64,000 nt of DNA from Hansfordia pulvinata. Taxonomy: Eukaryota; Ascomycota; Sordariomycetes; Xylariales. The DNA lies in NCBI GenBank assembly GCA_006538405.1, contig BJKQ01000004.1:1922001-1986000 (forward strand). Reading direction: 5' to 3'. Made by a program: the position numbers and the translations under genes. Numbering within the stretch: the stretch's first letter is position 1; every line of letters starts with the position of its first letter. The notes beneath the pieces are model-generated. The model ran no database searches. It was not told the DNA's origin and saw only the letters and a list, made by a program, of their open reading frames with translations. Below are positions 35,627 to 47,502 of the stretch, one piece after another.

Positions 35627-36947
35627 TGTCGAGTCGAGTCGACGCAGCAGCCGGGGTTCCATAGCTACCAACGATCAAGACCGGAAGATGCAGCTGGGAG
35701 CTGGCTCACTCGCTTCTTGCTCTACGGATTTCATGTACATCACCGAGGACCTCCAACGAAAGCTAACGAATATACGAGACATGTTCATCCCAGTCCAGGG
35801 TGCTACGCCTGAGTTGCCGGCAGCGTGAGCGAGCGAGACTGAACCTGCCCATGGGGTGCTTTTGCATCTTCCTGTATTGTGACGTGGGTATCCTTGTAAG
35901 AAGAATGGGAGAAAAGTCCCAGAACTACATAGCGACAACAGGATCCTCTCCTCCTCCTGCCCTGTTGCCGTTGCTCTCCAACCCTTCCGTGCGCCAAACA
36001 CCCTCGAAAATTTCTCTGCTTGTGTTACCCTCGCATGCCCTGTGTACCTGTATGCGTTTACGTATATGCGTGAGTGTGCGTCCTCGTGCGACCCCTGGTG
36101 GGGAACATCCAGGCCATGAATTCGGGACACGGCGCAGGGCCCCATCACAGCCACCGTGAAGCGGTCAGGGGGCCGTGATTCTGCGCATCGTCTGGAAGAC
36201 AGCCAGGAGAAGAGAAACAACCAGTCGCAATAAAGGAAAATGACGGGTCGTATAAGCCGGAGGGTTGAATAAGATCGAGTCAGGGAGGGAGAGCGGATGC
36301 TTGATGCATTGGGACCACCAACACTCTTCCTTCCCCCACCCCCCTTCTCGCCCCAGCAAGCTTATCATAGACCCATTTCTGCTCAATGGAAATCATTTTC
36401 GGCCGTCCTTCGAAGACAGTTCGGGATAGAGTAGACGATGTCCTGGGAGATCATGTGATGTATGAGCATGAGAGACATGAGAGGCGTAGGTCGGTCGTCG
36501 GTGTGGAGGTGATGGTATCATATCGGTGGGGGTGGGGTGGGGGGAGTTATGTGCGCGTCAAGTTGTACAAGCGAGTCCCGTCATGGGAAGAAAATAGAAC
36601 GAAAGAGGAAGAAAAACATGAAGACAAGACATCATAGGCGTGAGAGATCATCTCTGTTCGTCCCAAGACCGTGGCCAGTACAGAAAAAAAAAAGAGGTTG
36701 CGCGATGGACTTGGTTGGCATATACGTCGTTGCTTTGTTGGGTTCGTTTCGAGCTGGCGGATTCATCTTCTGCCCACCGCCAACCCTCCTTCATCGTGGG
36801 ATATGGTATCGTGTCGTCTCTTCTCATTTCATATCGTGCGTCGTGCTCTCTCAGCGCGCATCCTAAGGATCATAGTGATCCTCCAAACCAGATATTCTGG
36901 ATCCGTGTGCATAGTCGGACCGCACCGTGAGGTCCAGCGGAAGCCCT
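35627..36947. other. Convergent 3' intergenic region, no gene seen
   Basis: About 1.3 kb between the stop codons of Yen1 (+) and the BTB gene (-). It contains no convincing frame and presumably holds both 3' untranslated regions. Confidence 0.55.
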
Positions 36948-38756
36948 TCAGTAGTCCTCGCTGTCCCACGGCAGATCGCGCTCGAGCACGCGGACGCAGG
37001 TGAGGTAACTCGTCATGGCGCTGGAAGGCGTGATGACCCCGCCGGGGACAGATACGACGGCCAAGTCGCCGGGCCCTCCGCCGTGGTGATGGCCACCACC
37101 ACCTGCGCCCCCACCCCCGATCCCGGCGCGGTCCATCTCCAGCTCGAGGCCCGTGCCCATGAGCGGACGGACGAGGTCGCGCGCGGCGCTCTTGAGCTCG
37201 TCGATGCGCTTCTCGAACCGCCGCAGATTATCGCGGCTGTACAGCTCCGGCGTCAGCTTAAGGAAGCGCTTGCACTCGTCATGGCCCAGGTAGCCGGCCC
37301 CCGAGGTGGAACCCATCAGCCGGTACGTGCGGCCTGTGCCAGCGAGGCTGGCCGGCGCCGGCGCCGTGGCCACGGTGGTGGAGCGCCCGCCGCCGCTCGA
37401 CGTGGCCCCGCTGCTGCTGCTGACGGTACCGCGCCTGCGCTCCCTCTCCGACGCCGGGGGCGGCGGCGGCGGCGGCTGGGGTGGCGGAGACGTGTTGTCG
37501 GCAAGCCACTGACGGAACAGGCTGACGGCCAGCCAGTCGAGATAGCTGGTGTGCGGGCTGGCGCGCTCGCCCTTGGGGTTGACGAGGCTAAGGCGGAACA
37601 GGCGGCCCTCGATGCGGGAGACAGTCTCCTCGAGCTCGTCGACCTTGTCCTCGATGATGTCGAGCACCGACTCGGGCAGGGCCTGGCGGATGCTGCGCTC
37701 GCCGGCGGGCCACTGGCCGACGACGTGGATCAGGGCCTCCTGGAAGATGATCTTGCTGCGGCTCAGGTAGCCGAGGCGCAGGTAGCTGACGGGGTACTTG
37801 GCAATCTGCTTCCACAGGCGGCCCTGGAACTGCAGCAGGTGGTGGTCGACGCGGGGCCCCACGACCGGCAGCGCGTCGTACTGGTCCGCCAGCGTCAGCA
37901 GCGACTTGCACTGCACGTAGGCGTCGGCGATGTTGATGCCCTCGAGGACGGGCGAGTAGTTGTAGAAGATGCGAAACAGGTTGTCGTAGTCGCGTAGCAG
38001 GTCGGACTGGGCATGCGACAGGGCTTTGTCGTCGCTCGCGGCTGCCGACGACTTGTGCGGCGCGAGCGAGAGGTTCGCGACCGAGTGGAAGAAGGAGTCG
38101 CCGGCGTGGTGGGCGGACGCCGAGCTCGGTTTCCGCCGCGGGACCGTCGAGTTGACGACGGAGACGGAGCTCCTCCCATCGTAGCTCCCGCCGTTGCCGA
38201 ACAGCGACCTCACCGGCGCTCCTGCTGGTGTGTCGTCTCTGCCGCTTGCCCTGCTGTCGGGTTCCTTTTGCACGAGCATCGGAATGTCGTCGCGGCCCGA
38301 GCCGCGATCCAGCTCGTACCGCCATCTCCGGCGCGGCACTGGCGATATGCTGGTCTGGCGAGCGGCGTCGCTGCTGCTTCCACTGACACTGCTCCCCTCC
38401 TCTCCTATCCGCGACAGTTCTGGGACCCTCGTGGGCGGCTCCGGTATCGGCATGACGGTGGCCTTGGACCACTCGTGGCTGGTGCTGGCCTCGAAGAAGC
38501 CCGAGCAGCGCGTCAGCGTGTGACGGTGCAAGAGGTAGCGGTTCTCGACGGGGCCGGCCTTGATCGAGATCTCGACGTCGCCCGAGTGGCTGAAGACGGG
38601 AAACTCGTTCTGGGGCACGTAGGAGGCGCCCCCCGTGTGTGAGCGGTTGTATCGCTTACTGCGCGAAGAGGCGTGGCGAGAAGAGCGGCCCGAGACGACG
38701 GAGGAGGCCCCGCGGATGGCCAGAGAGGAGGCGCTCGGATCTGGCTGGGAAACCAT
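36948..38756 (-). CDS. BTB/POZ-domain protein of filamentous fungi
   Basis: A single open frame of 602 residues. After a Ser/Arg-rich start, SHSGDVEISIKAGPVENRYL followed by LHRHTLTRCSGFFEAS matches the first part of a BTB fold (about residues 54-95). The fold is then interrupted by about 180 residues of low-complexity sequence. The helical part resumes with LLRDYDNLFRIFYNYSPVLE and INIADAYVQCKSLLTLADQY, then WKQIAKYPVSYLRLGYLSRS. BTB domains mediate dimerisation and often recruit substrates to Cul3 ubiquitin ligases, but I see no Kelch or MATH partner domain, so the role is unknown. The C-terminal quarter has Pro-, Ser- and Gly/His-rich tracts. The ATG at 38756 is the first in frame and suits the protein. 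A long GC-rich upstream region separates it from the next gene. Confidence 0.85.
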   Translation of the reverse strand: MVSQPDPSASSLAIRGASSVVSGRSSRHASSRSKRYNRSHTGGASYVPQNEFPVFSHSGDVEISIKAGPVENRYLLHRHTLTRCSGFFEASTSHEWSKATVMPIPEPPTRVPELSRIGEEGSSVSGSSSDAARQTSISPVPRRRWRYELDRGSGRDDIPMLVQKEPDSRASGRDDTPAGAPVRSLFGNGGSYDGRSSVSVVNSTVPRRKPSSASAHHAGDSFFHSVANLSLAPHKSSAAASDDKALSHAQSDLLRDYDNLFRIFYNYSPVLEGINIADAYVQCKSLLTLADQYDALPVVGPRVDHHLLQFQGRLWKQIAKYPVSYLRLGYLSRSKIIFQEALIHVVGQWPAGERSIRQALPESVLDIIEDKVDELEETVSRIEGRLFRLSLVNPKGERASPHTSYLDWLAVSLFRQWLADNTSPPPQPPPPPPPASERERRRGTVSSSSGATSSGGGRSTTVATAPAPASLAGTGRTYRLMGSTSGAGYLGHDECKRFLKLTPELYSRDNLRRFEKRIDELKSAARDLVRPLMGTGLELEMDRAGIGGGGAGGGGHHHGGGPGDLAVVSVPGGVITPSSAMTSYLTCVRVLERDLPWDSEDY

Positions 38757-41700
38757 GGCTGCGGGCTAGAATGTGAGCGGGTTGGGGAGTATAGGCCGGG
38801 GTTTTTCTCGGCGGCGAGTAGGGACGGGCGGCTGTGGTCCAAGCAGAACGCCCCAGTCCTGCCCGGCCGGTGAGGTTGGAGATGGCAGCGGTCGCAGCGG
38901 TCGCGTTTGTGATCGTCGACGCGTGAACAGCAGACGCCAGTAGCCAACAGCACGCACCCGGAGCCGGAACCGGAGTTGCGGTGAGAAGCGGCGGCGGCGG
39001 CAAGCAGAATGCGACAGGAGGCGGCGTGTCGCGGCGTGTCGAATGCGCGGCAGCGAGGCCCGTTCTCGCGTGCCGATCGTCGCAAGTAGATGAGGCCGCC
39101 GTCCAACGTCCAGCGTCCCGGCAAGCAGCCGGCGTCGTCGAGGGGAGAGAAGAGCTGAGCTGTCGAGTACACGCAGGCGAGGCCGGGCCTTGTTTACCGA
39201 GGCCCTTGTTATTTTTCCTGCGGAAGCCGTGATGGTGTGTAACTTAACGGCGTCCGGTATAAGGCAGCTGAGAATGACGCAACCCGCAAGAGCGCCCGCC
39301 ACTCCGGTGAGGCCGCGTGCCTGCGCCTGAACAATCGATGAGGGGCAGCTGAGCACTGGAATCGAGTTCTGGCAGCGCTCGGTAGGTAGTCGTGTATGCG
39401 GCGACTCGGTCGGTCGTCTTTTCCTGTCGTCTGTCGAGGCAAGTCGTCCGGGGCCGCCGTGCCGTCTGGCGGGTTGTCTGGTGTCGCCGGGGGGCCTGCT
39501 CACCGAAACCAACAGCAACCAGTGCGACGGAGCCAGTGGCAGTGGGAGAGGGCGCGAGTGGGAGGGGCCGACGCCGGACGTTCGCGCGACAAGACCGAGG
39601 CGGGGAGAGCGCGTGCTCTTTGCGCGGGCGAGGTGGGAGACGTCAACAAAAAACAAGAGAGGCCGCTGTCGTCAGGGCTAGCCAGCAGCGAGGAAATGAA
39701 ATGCGGTATACCGAAGATCGCATGTGAAGATGGTCCCTGCGCTAGAACGGCGGCAAGTGGGAATGATGGGGGGAGGGGGGGGACCGGCGGCCAGATCTCT
39801 TGCCCCTAGGCGGCTCGGTCAGGGCGCGGGTCTGCTAGCGAGGCGAGTCGACCTTGTTGCCAGACACGGCGACTAACACGAGGACGCCCGCGGCGGGGGG
39901 AGGGCGAGCGACGGCGGCAGCACGGTTGGGGAGGCCGTGGGTGTTGCTGGTGGCCCCGGCTTTGCATCTCGCGCAAGGCCGGGAACAAGAGGTGTGAAGA
40001 GGCGGGCAGGCGAGTTGTCGCGAACAAGGAACGCCGGGAGAGTCTGGAGGGGCTTTCGCGCTGGGGCCGTCGAGGAGACTCACGACGCGATCTGACGATT
40101 TGATTCGAAGAGAGCCTGCTTCGCCACAAGCGGGCTCGCAAAGTGGGCGGGCGCCGAATCGTCGCTGGCTCGGTTCTTGGGCCAGTGATCATTCATTCAT
40201 TCATTTGGGGGCAGAGTACGCGGGAAAGATAATACACAGAGTAAATAAACGCAGACAGGTAGGCCGGGCAGGCGAGCAACAATGGAGGGCCGGTCTGCGC
40301 GATGGCATGGCACACGGACGAATTGTGCGCGTCTTGCCGTCCAGTCTTCACTGCCTTGTCTACGAAACGCGACGAACGAATGCAGCTACGGCGATGGCCG
40401 TGTCGAGTCCGCATGCAGGAGGCCGGGCAGGCTGGTGAGGGCGGGCACACCAAGTTCTGCCAGGCAGAGAGACACAGGCTGCGGCCAGCCAGGAGCATCT
40501 CCGAGTAACTCGTATCTTGCCCGGGGGTGGCTGCGGGACCAGGGGCACATCTGGTTTGGGGCCGGCACCCACGCCTCACGCCTGCTGCTCACATGCGCAT
40601 CAGGGCAGCTGCTACGACACTGGCGACTGATGACTGACGACGGCGTTGCAGATGCGGCGGGCTCGAGGCTGGCTCTTGGTCGCGGGCTGCCCGGGGGTAG
40701 CGTGCGTTTCTTGTTACAGCGCCGGGCCGTCGAGGATGGTCACGCTGGGATTGGATGCGAGGGACTGGAGACGCGGGCACTGATGACTGCGGTCCTGGAG
40801 GGAGGGAGGGAGCCGATCCCATGTCCGCGGCACAGAGGCTTATCGACCAGCGCGGCCACGAGGTGTGCGGACAGCAAACGAGTCCTCGTAGAGACAGGGG
40901 GAGCTCGCCATGCTCACGCGGCAGGTCGGCCTGCATGTATGGGCCGAGGGGGGGGAGCCATGCATGGTGGTGGCATGGCGGCGTCGAGTGACTGGGCCTG
41001 GCATCGTGTACGGAGTGGGTGGTGCGTCTGCTGCGCCTGGCGTGCTGCGTCCTGGTGCCGTAGAGCCAACGGGTCAGTGGTGTGTTGCTGGCGCTGGCAC
41101 ACCTTTCGCCGCAAACGTCGAGGCTGCCAGGTCGGTCATCGGGCAGTCAGGGTGTCAGTCCGTCCGTCGATCGGGCGTGGGCCAGCCAAGCCGCTCTCGA
41201 CCTGGGCTGGTCGGCGCCTCGGGCCAATGAGGGCGCGCAGACGGATGCGAGAGGGCTTCAACGGCCGTCCGTCATGCCTGTCTGGTGCTGGGTAGTGGAG
41301 ATGCGCGTAGGGAGGTAGGAGGTAGGGAGTACGGGTAATTCAATAAGAAGAGCCTGTGGGAGAAATGATCGGCTCAGGCGGCAGCGGTGCCGAAGAGCGG
41401 GCGGGCAGGCCACGATCCGACCGGGCACGCCCGTCTAGGCCATGAAGGAAAGAAACATGGACGAATGGACGATACGACTGATGGGGTTCATCAGTGCGTG
41501 AGTGCGTACTCGTAGGTACGAGTAGCGGAGATGGCTGATGGTTGACCTGCGAGCGAGGAAGGGCACGCAGCTCACGAATGTACCATGTACGTAAGCTTGG
41601 GCGTCTTGCACCGGCGATGGCAAAGTCGCCATGTCTTCCATCGTCTCACACGCTGCGCTTTCAGTTCCCACTTCCAAAAGGGCGTCGGTTGGTGGGAGGC

Positions 41701-43586
41701 GGCGGGCGCACCTCATGCACCAGAGCAAGTCGCCCCACCGCCCTCAGCTGGACCAGGGTCTGGAGACTGCCCGGTAACTGCAACTGCGGGCGGGCCTGCC
41801 TGCCACCCACCCACCATTCATCCACGAGTGCTCGCTCAGAAACTTACAGATACGAAGCCAGCCAGCTCAAGCCCCCATCAATGTCGCCTGAGGGGAAGTA
41901 CTCAAAAGTAGCGCTAGTGCGAGCACACTCATACCCGCCGTACCTGCACGAGCGAGCACGAGCACCGCAGAGAGCGCGCGCGCGGGTTCCATTCCTCCGC
42001 CGTCGCTTCCCACCCTGCCACTGCGCCGGCGTCGGCCCTGCTACTGAAGGACGCGCCTTCTCGGCCACTCGTTCCCTGGCCACCTCAATCACCACAGGAA
42101 CCTGGATCCATGGCGCATTTTCTGCTGCTGCCCACACCTGGCTCGTATGTACCTATCTGCTCCAGCCTCAGGGTCCTCCCTCACCCTACCTGTGCTCTGA
42201 TGCTGATGAGTAACCCCGGGGGTCTGTCGCTTGTGAGCTGTCGCGTGCATCTTTCTCGTTTCCAAGATGTCAGGATGAAAAAATTGTCAGAACAAGTCCC
42301 AGTGTACTCGTCAGTTGCCAGGCGGGCTTTTTGATCTTTTCCTCTCCCCCGTCCCTTAAAGAAGCTCTTTCTCGTTCATCGCCCACCTGTATCAGCACCG
42401 GAATCCACCTCCGGGCGATAACGGCCCCTCACCTCCCCCGGTTGCTATCGCGGTTGGTTATTATTAGGATATCCATCTGCCTCTGGAGGCGAACGAAAAC
42501 AGCGGACAGGGGGCCTGGTTGCGCAACACTTTATGTCTCTTGCGCTTCTTCTTCCTCCCTACAGAACACTCGCGGAAGGTCTATAATTGGCCGTGATATA
42601 AGTCAAGCCGGCTCGGGGACTCTGTAGAAATGTCGAGAACAACCGTTAACCCCCCCCCGGTGCTTTCTCTCTTCCTACCTCTGACCCTCGTCCATGACCG
42701 TGGAGACGAGCAGGTACTCAAACGAGTCGGTGCAGCGATTGCGAGTACTCGTAGAAGCGCGGGACCCTGGACGTACGCGTACGAGTAGGACGGGGTAACG
42801 GGGCAACCGCGAGACCCTAGGTACTACCCAGACAAGAGACAAAGTCACGTCGCGCCAACCTCGGGCGCGCTGCCTGGGACGAGACGCATGGGCCAATGCC
42901 CGAAGTAATGTGAAGTTGTCAAGCGACGGGCCGCACGCGCGCTGCTCATCGACACGTCGGTGCGGCGCCGATGTCTATTATATGTGGCCGCTGCTGTTGC
43001 TCGCGTGGGGGAGGGCGGCCGTTGTGCCGCCGCCGCCGCTGCCCCCCCCCCCCGACTTTCGAAGCGCCAGCCCGCGCGGTTCTCGGTGCGCAGCGGTTGG
43101 GTCTCTCCAGCCCGGGCTACCACTCTCAAAGCTCATCGGCCATGTTGCCGCCGCCAGCGGTGCTGTTAGCCGCCGATCAGCCACAGTTGCTCACAGTAGG
43201 CTGCGGGTTGTCGCCCGCCAATGTCCAAGTATATATAAGCCCGTGTCTCCTCCATGGTACGCGACAACAACCCATCATATATCCTCCTCATCCGTATCAC
43301 GTCATATTCGGAAAGAGACATTCGGTCCAAAAGGCAGCAGAAACGAAGTTTTATTGTTACAGCTATGTCAGAACAAACCAGTAGATATTCCTGGTGCACT
43401 CGCGAAAAGGAACCGTCCTTTTTGTGTCAAATCAAGCTCGGATGGCGCCGAGCATGTAAGAAATGTGGCCAGGTCGTCGTTCCAACGACTCGTCTCCAGC
43501 CAACCCATACCAACCAAGGTGCCGCCCACCAAGAAACGCCAGAACATCAAACCCAAACAAAATCAACGCCGCTCGTGTTCAGCCGC
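38757..43586. other. Intergenic, about 4.8 kb, largest gap in the window, no gene seen
   Basis: Frames of up to 337 codons exist (for example plus strand 40282-41295), but they are Arg/Gly/Ala/Trp-rich in the manner of random GC-rich DNA, with no domains. TACTCGTA/TACGAGTA copies cluster near 41505-41525 and 42745-42790. A TATATAAG at about 43232 has no plausible plus-strand gene behind it. Confidence 0.6.
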
Positions 43587-44537
43587 TCAGCTCATGTCCA
43601 TCTCCACGTCTTTCGGCGCCGCGGGGGCCGGCGTCGCAAAAGCCGCTTGCGCCGGCCGGGGAGACTCGGCGGCACACATGGGCGAGGCGCCCTCAAAGAT
43701 GGGAGGGTTCGCCTTGAGGTTGTTGAGAGCCTGGTTAGGGTCCTTACTCACGAACTGGCCCTGACGAAGATTCTCGGCGAACAGGAAAAACCCTTCGTTG
43801 GCCTCGACAAGGTACGATTGAAGACCCCTGCTCTCCAGCTGGATGCGCGCATTGGTGACAGGAAAGTGGTTCTCGATATAGCGAGCCCAGCCGCGGGCCG
43901 CAGCCTGGATGTGCTCGTCCTCGCTGATGCGGCCCCAGCCAATGCCAAGATGGAGGGTGAAGTTGTCCACAATGGGCTGAACATTGCCGTCCATGGCCGA
44001 AGGTGACGCGCGAGCTTCACGCACAGGACTGACGCGGCGAGCCTGGGAGTTGTCATCGACTGTCGGAACGTGGTTGAGGTCCAGTCTCTGAGACTTGTTG
44101 GTTCGCAGGGAAGGGCGCGCCTGTTGGTTGATGGCGCGGGCCTCCTCGTTCTTGAGCTTCTGGTCGGCCTCGTTCTTCTCCTCGAGCCAAGTGCCGGACT
44201 GGCTTCCGGCTTCCGCGACGTAGGCCGATTGTTTCTTGATGAGGGTCATCCCGGGGCCGTAGACCCACTCGTCTTCTTTTTCTTTGACGGGCTCAATGGT
44301 GGCCAGCTTTGCCTCCTCAACGTCGAGATTGACGGCGGCCTCGTCTCTGGATCTCTTGCGGCCGGCGGAGGACTTTGCGACGGGCATCTGGGGCAATGGC
44401 GCGGGAACGCCGAACGGGCCGTTGCGGCTGAACAGAGAGGGTTGGTGCGAAAGGGCAGACATGCCGAACGGCCCTTGATGGGCAGCGCTTGGTGGCATGG
44501 TGAGGACTGGGGACGAAGTGCGTTCAAAGGATGACAT
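43587..44537 (-). CDS. Conserved-looking fungal protein of unknown function, probably nuclear
   Basis: One intact frame of 316 residues without introns. The N-terminus is Ser/Pro/Phe-rich. RKRSRDEAA (about residues 59-67) looks like a nuclear localisation signal. The middle is charged and helical (WLEEKNEADQKLKNEEARA). The C-terminal half has a well-ordered segment VDNFTLHLGIGWGRISEDE, then HIQAAARGWARYIENHFPV and SYLVEANEGFFLFAENL, which reads as a compact helical domain. I believe similar proteins of unknown function exist in other ascomycetes, but cannot name a family. The frame is long, has protein-like composition throughout, and starts at the first ATG. A T/C-rich leader precedes it on the coding strand. 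Confidence 0.8.
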   Translation of the reverse strand: MSSFERTSSPVLTMPPSAAHQGPFGMSALSHQPSLFSRNGPFGVPAPLPQMPVAKSSAGRKRSRDEAAVNLDVEEAKLATIEPVKEKEDEWVYGPGMTLIKKQSAYVAEAGSQSGTWLEEKNEADQKLKNEEARAINQQARPSLRTNKSQRLDLNHVPTVDDNSQARRVSPVREARASPSAMDGNVQPIVDNFTLHLGIGWGRISEDEHIQAAARGWARYIENHFPVTNARIQLESRGLQSYLVEANEGFFLFAENLRQGQFVSKDPNQALNNLKANPPIFEGASPMCAAESPRPAQAAFATPAPAAPKDVEMDMS

Positions 44538-47502
44538 GATGACGCGGGTTAAGCCTAGATATCAAGGGGGTAGGTAAGAGTTCTTCAACAACAGGGTTAG
44601 ATTTCGGCGTCGGCGCCGTGGGCGATGGAGGCGGCGGATGGGCGGGACGTGGTTCGGCGGGAGAGTGAAGTCAATGGCAGGACAAGAGGGCAGGTCTAAG
44701 TAGGTGAGTACGAAACAGGTTGGGTAGTAGGGATAAGAGCTTGGGTGGGAGGATGTATGATGAGGGTAGATGGGAGGCAGGATGAGTATAAGTAAGATGA
44801 TGAAGAGGTAAGGTAGGTAGTCGAGGTAGTTGGTAAGTAGATAGGTCCGTCAAGACAGGCAGGAGGATGTTGAGGTGAGATGTTGAGGTGAGGTGAGGTG
44901 AGGTGAGGTAAGGTAGGTAGTAAGGTGTAGGTAGAGAGCTAGATAGATGGGGGATGATGAGGGTATAAGTGTGAAAGCCGGCAGACAGGGCAACTTTGCA
45001 AGAGATAAGGCAAGGCAGGGTCGAGGCAGGTATGGATGGATGAATTGGGAAGCCCGCGGGTGCGTGCGTCGAGGTATGTATATAAGGCCCGGGGTGAGGA
45101 TGGCTCCCATGCAGGCTGGCAACGGCGCGGTGGATTGTGAAGGGGGAGGAAAGCAAACGATCGAGAGCGTGGGCGGGCGCCGGCGGGAAGACGCCCCCCC
45201 ATTTGCGCGGTCCGGTACAGTACGAAGAGGCACGCGAGGCCGAGCAGGGCCAGAGAGTGAGCTCCCGTCTGAGACAGGGATCCATGGATGGCCTCTTGGG
45301 GGAGGATTGCGCTTGTGGCAGTGGAGAGAGTCAGGCCAGCCGGGAGCCCTGCACCTGCCTACGTCAAGGCACATGTAGCGTCCCGCACTGCCCGTGCGGC
45401 ACAGGTACCTCAGGGCTAGCGGAGGACCGAACGGGAGCGGCAGAGGTGACGGGCAGGACGGTCTTCGGCGCTATTCCCATCTGGGACCAATGTCTGCCAG
45501 TTTGGTCCCGTCCACCGCGAAGCGAGGGTACGGGTACCTGCTCGTACATGCTGGAGTGCCCGCAGACATGCTGGACAGCCCCGGGCCGTTCAACCGGCTG
45601 ACGGCCTGTCAGACACCTGGGTGGCGTTGGCGGACGGGCGCCCAGGTGCAGGTGCCCTTTGAGGTCCCAGCCCGGTTCAGGTTCAGTCCTATCCACTTCA
45701 CCTACTGTATGCCAACGCGGCTCGCTTTGTCGTACGAGTACAGAGCCAGGCATGGAAGGCTCCCAAGGAAGACGGCCGCCCTGATTCAGGCTGGCCCAGA
45801 CAGAACGGCGAGTCGGAGTGGGCAGCCATCCATGCCATGACTGGTGCTCGCCGCCCCGGCTCTTGACTGGCCACTGTGTTATTGAACACTGCCACATACA
45901 ATTGTTTGCATTTTTCTGTTGCCCAAGGGCTCTGGCCGAACTTGGAAGTACGTTTTAGTGACAAGGTCGAAGCTCGCGACCATCGGGTGCCACGGACTCA
46001 ATTGCGCGTCAAGCTGATTGCTTCCCGTGATGAGCCACGCTGGTCTTTCGTCAAATGTTCTGTCAGCTAAGGACAGACAATCCGACGCGCCTGTGTGATC
46101 TCGGGAGGCCACTCGTCCTCTCCCATCTTGACCATTATTCGCCGCCATCTCCCGGTCCTTCTTAACCCCCCAGAACCTCGACTGCCAGCCAGACGGCGCT
46201 CCTGCGAGTACCTTGTCCCACTGGATTGCCTGATCTCGCTGGCTTTCTCCTCTTCCCACGGACACTGCTCGTCGTTGGCCGGTCCGTGTTCCAGGCTGCT
46301 GCGCGTGCAGGGGTGTGGCCGGCTCCAACGACGTCAAAGAGAGCCCAGAACGACACGCTTGTATGCGAGCTGTCATACCAATGGCCAACATCGGCACAAA
46401 GCACGAGTAACTCGCCACTTGCGCCTGCAGAGGCGGCGTTCTCAGCGGTCATACTGAACCTGTTCCGAAAGGCTCATGAGCCAGCCCCCACGCCACGCCA
46501 GGCCTAGATGAGCATCCCTCGTCGTGTCATCAGCAGCAATAGAAATAGCAGCAGCAGCGAAAGGACACGATCAGGGCTCTTTCTCGACTTACGTACGGGT
46601 ACCCTTGGTGGTCTTCCGGCTCCAGTACTCGTATGCAGGGATTCGGGGGACCTGAGGCTCGACACCGTGATTGGCTACCGCAGAGAGCCCCCGCTCGGTG
46701 CGTGATGAGCTTGGCATCTGGGGCGAGCCCACAATCAGCGGTGGGGGCTCCGTCAGAAGGCCAGCCGCCTACCATTGGCTGCCCCGGGGTGGCCCAGCGC
46801 CCCACCCTCAATCGCGCCCGGATTCCTTCGCACTCTGCGAGAGATAAGTCTGTGCTAGCTTTTTTGAGACAAGACCCGGTTGGTCTAATCCATCCCACCG
46901 AGTGCATATAGATATCCATCTTCGCCAGCCACCAGCCTCCGATTCTCAGACCACTTCGTGATGCACGGACCACTTCGGTCAGCCTAGACACTTCATGGCT
47001 GAGCAACCGGCTCCGGCGGCAGCCGCCCACCACCCTGCTGTCTTCTGGTGACCCTGACGATGGTGCGTCATTCCACAGGTGAACCCCAACCGGTAGATGT
47101 CAGCTCGCTCAGATTGCACCCGAAAATGAGCTCTTAAAAAGCATAATATGTCCGGTCTGTCCGGATCGCAAAGCATCGCCAGATCTCATAGACCTTTTTT
47201 TCCTGGGAATTCTAATCTGTGCGTACCTAGGTAATCTCTTGACACCTTGTATTATTGCCTCTCTCCATAGAGATGTCTCGATTATGACTGTTTGGTGATC
47301 TTTCTCGTCTCATACGCGCAGCAGGCCAAGCCAGAAATCAAATCGTTCCTCGCTTCCGCGCCGCAGCATAATTAATTCTGCAACAATACATCCGCCTACA
47401 AAGTAATAATCGCGTGCAGTAGACAGGTCATCCAGAGGGGTGCTTCTGCTGCCACACTGCCCAAATAGCGTCTTGCTATCATCTTACAACGGGAAGTCAA
47501 GG
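44538..47502. other. Intergenic, about 3 kb, no gene seen; GGTAG/GGTGA-rich tract
   Basis: From about 44690 to 44960 the plus strand is built of GGTGA, GGTAG and GATGA words, including five GGTGA units in a row near 44886. On the coding strand of the neighbouring gene this would be a CT-rich promoter or leader. Elsewhere there are TACTCGTA/TACGAGTA copies near 45735 and 46625. No convincing frame was seen. Confidence 0.55.

Noticed and set aside
36927..37997. Plus-strand frame of 356 codons
   Set aside because: Antisense of the BTB gene, with Ala/Val/Leu-rich shadow composition.
40282..41295. Plus-strand open frame of 337 codons
   Set aside because: Composition is Arg/Gly/Ala/Trp/Cys-rich as in random GC-rich DNA, with no domain, no hydrophobic pattern and no supporting introns.
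43225..43260. TATATAAG as a promoter for a plus-strand gene
   Set aside because: The only frame downstream is antisense to the gene at 43587-44537 and has no protein-like features.
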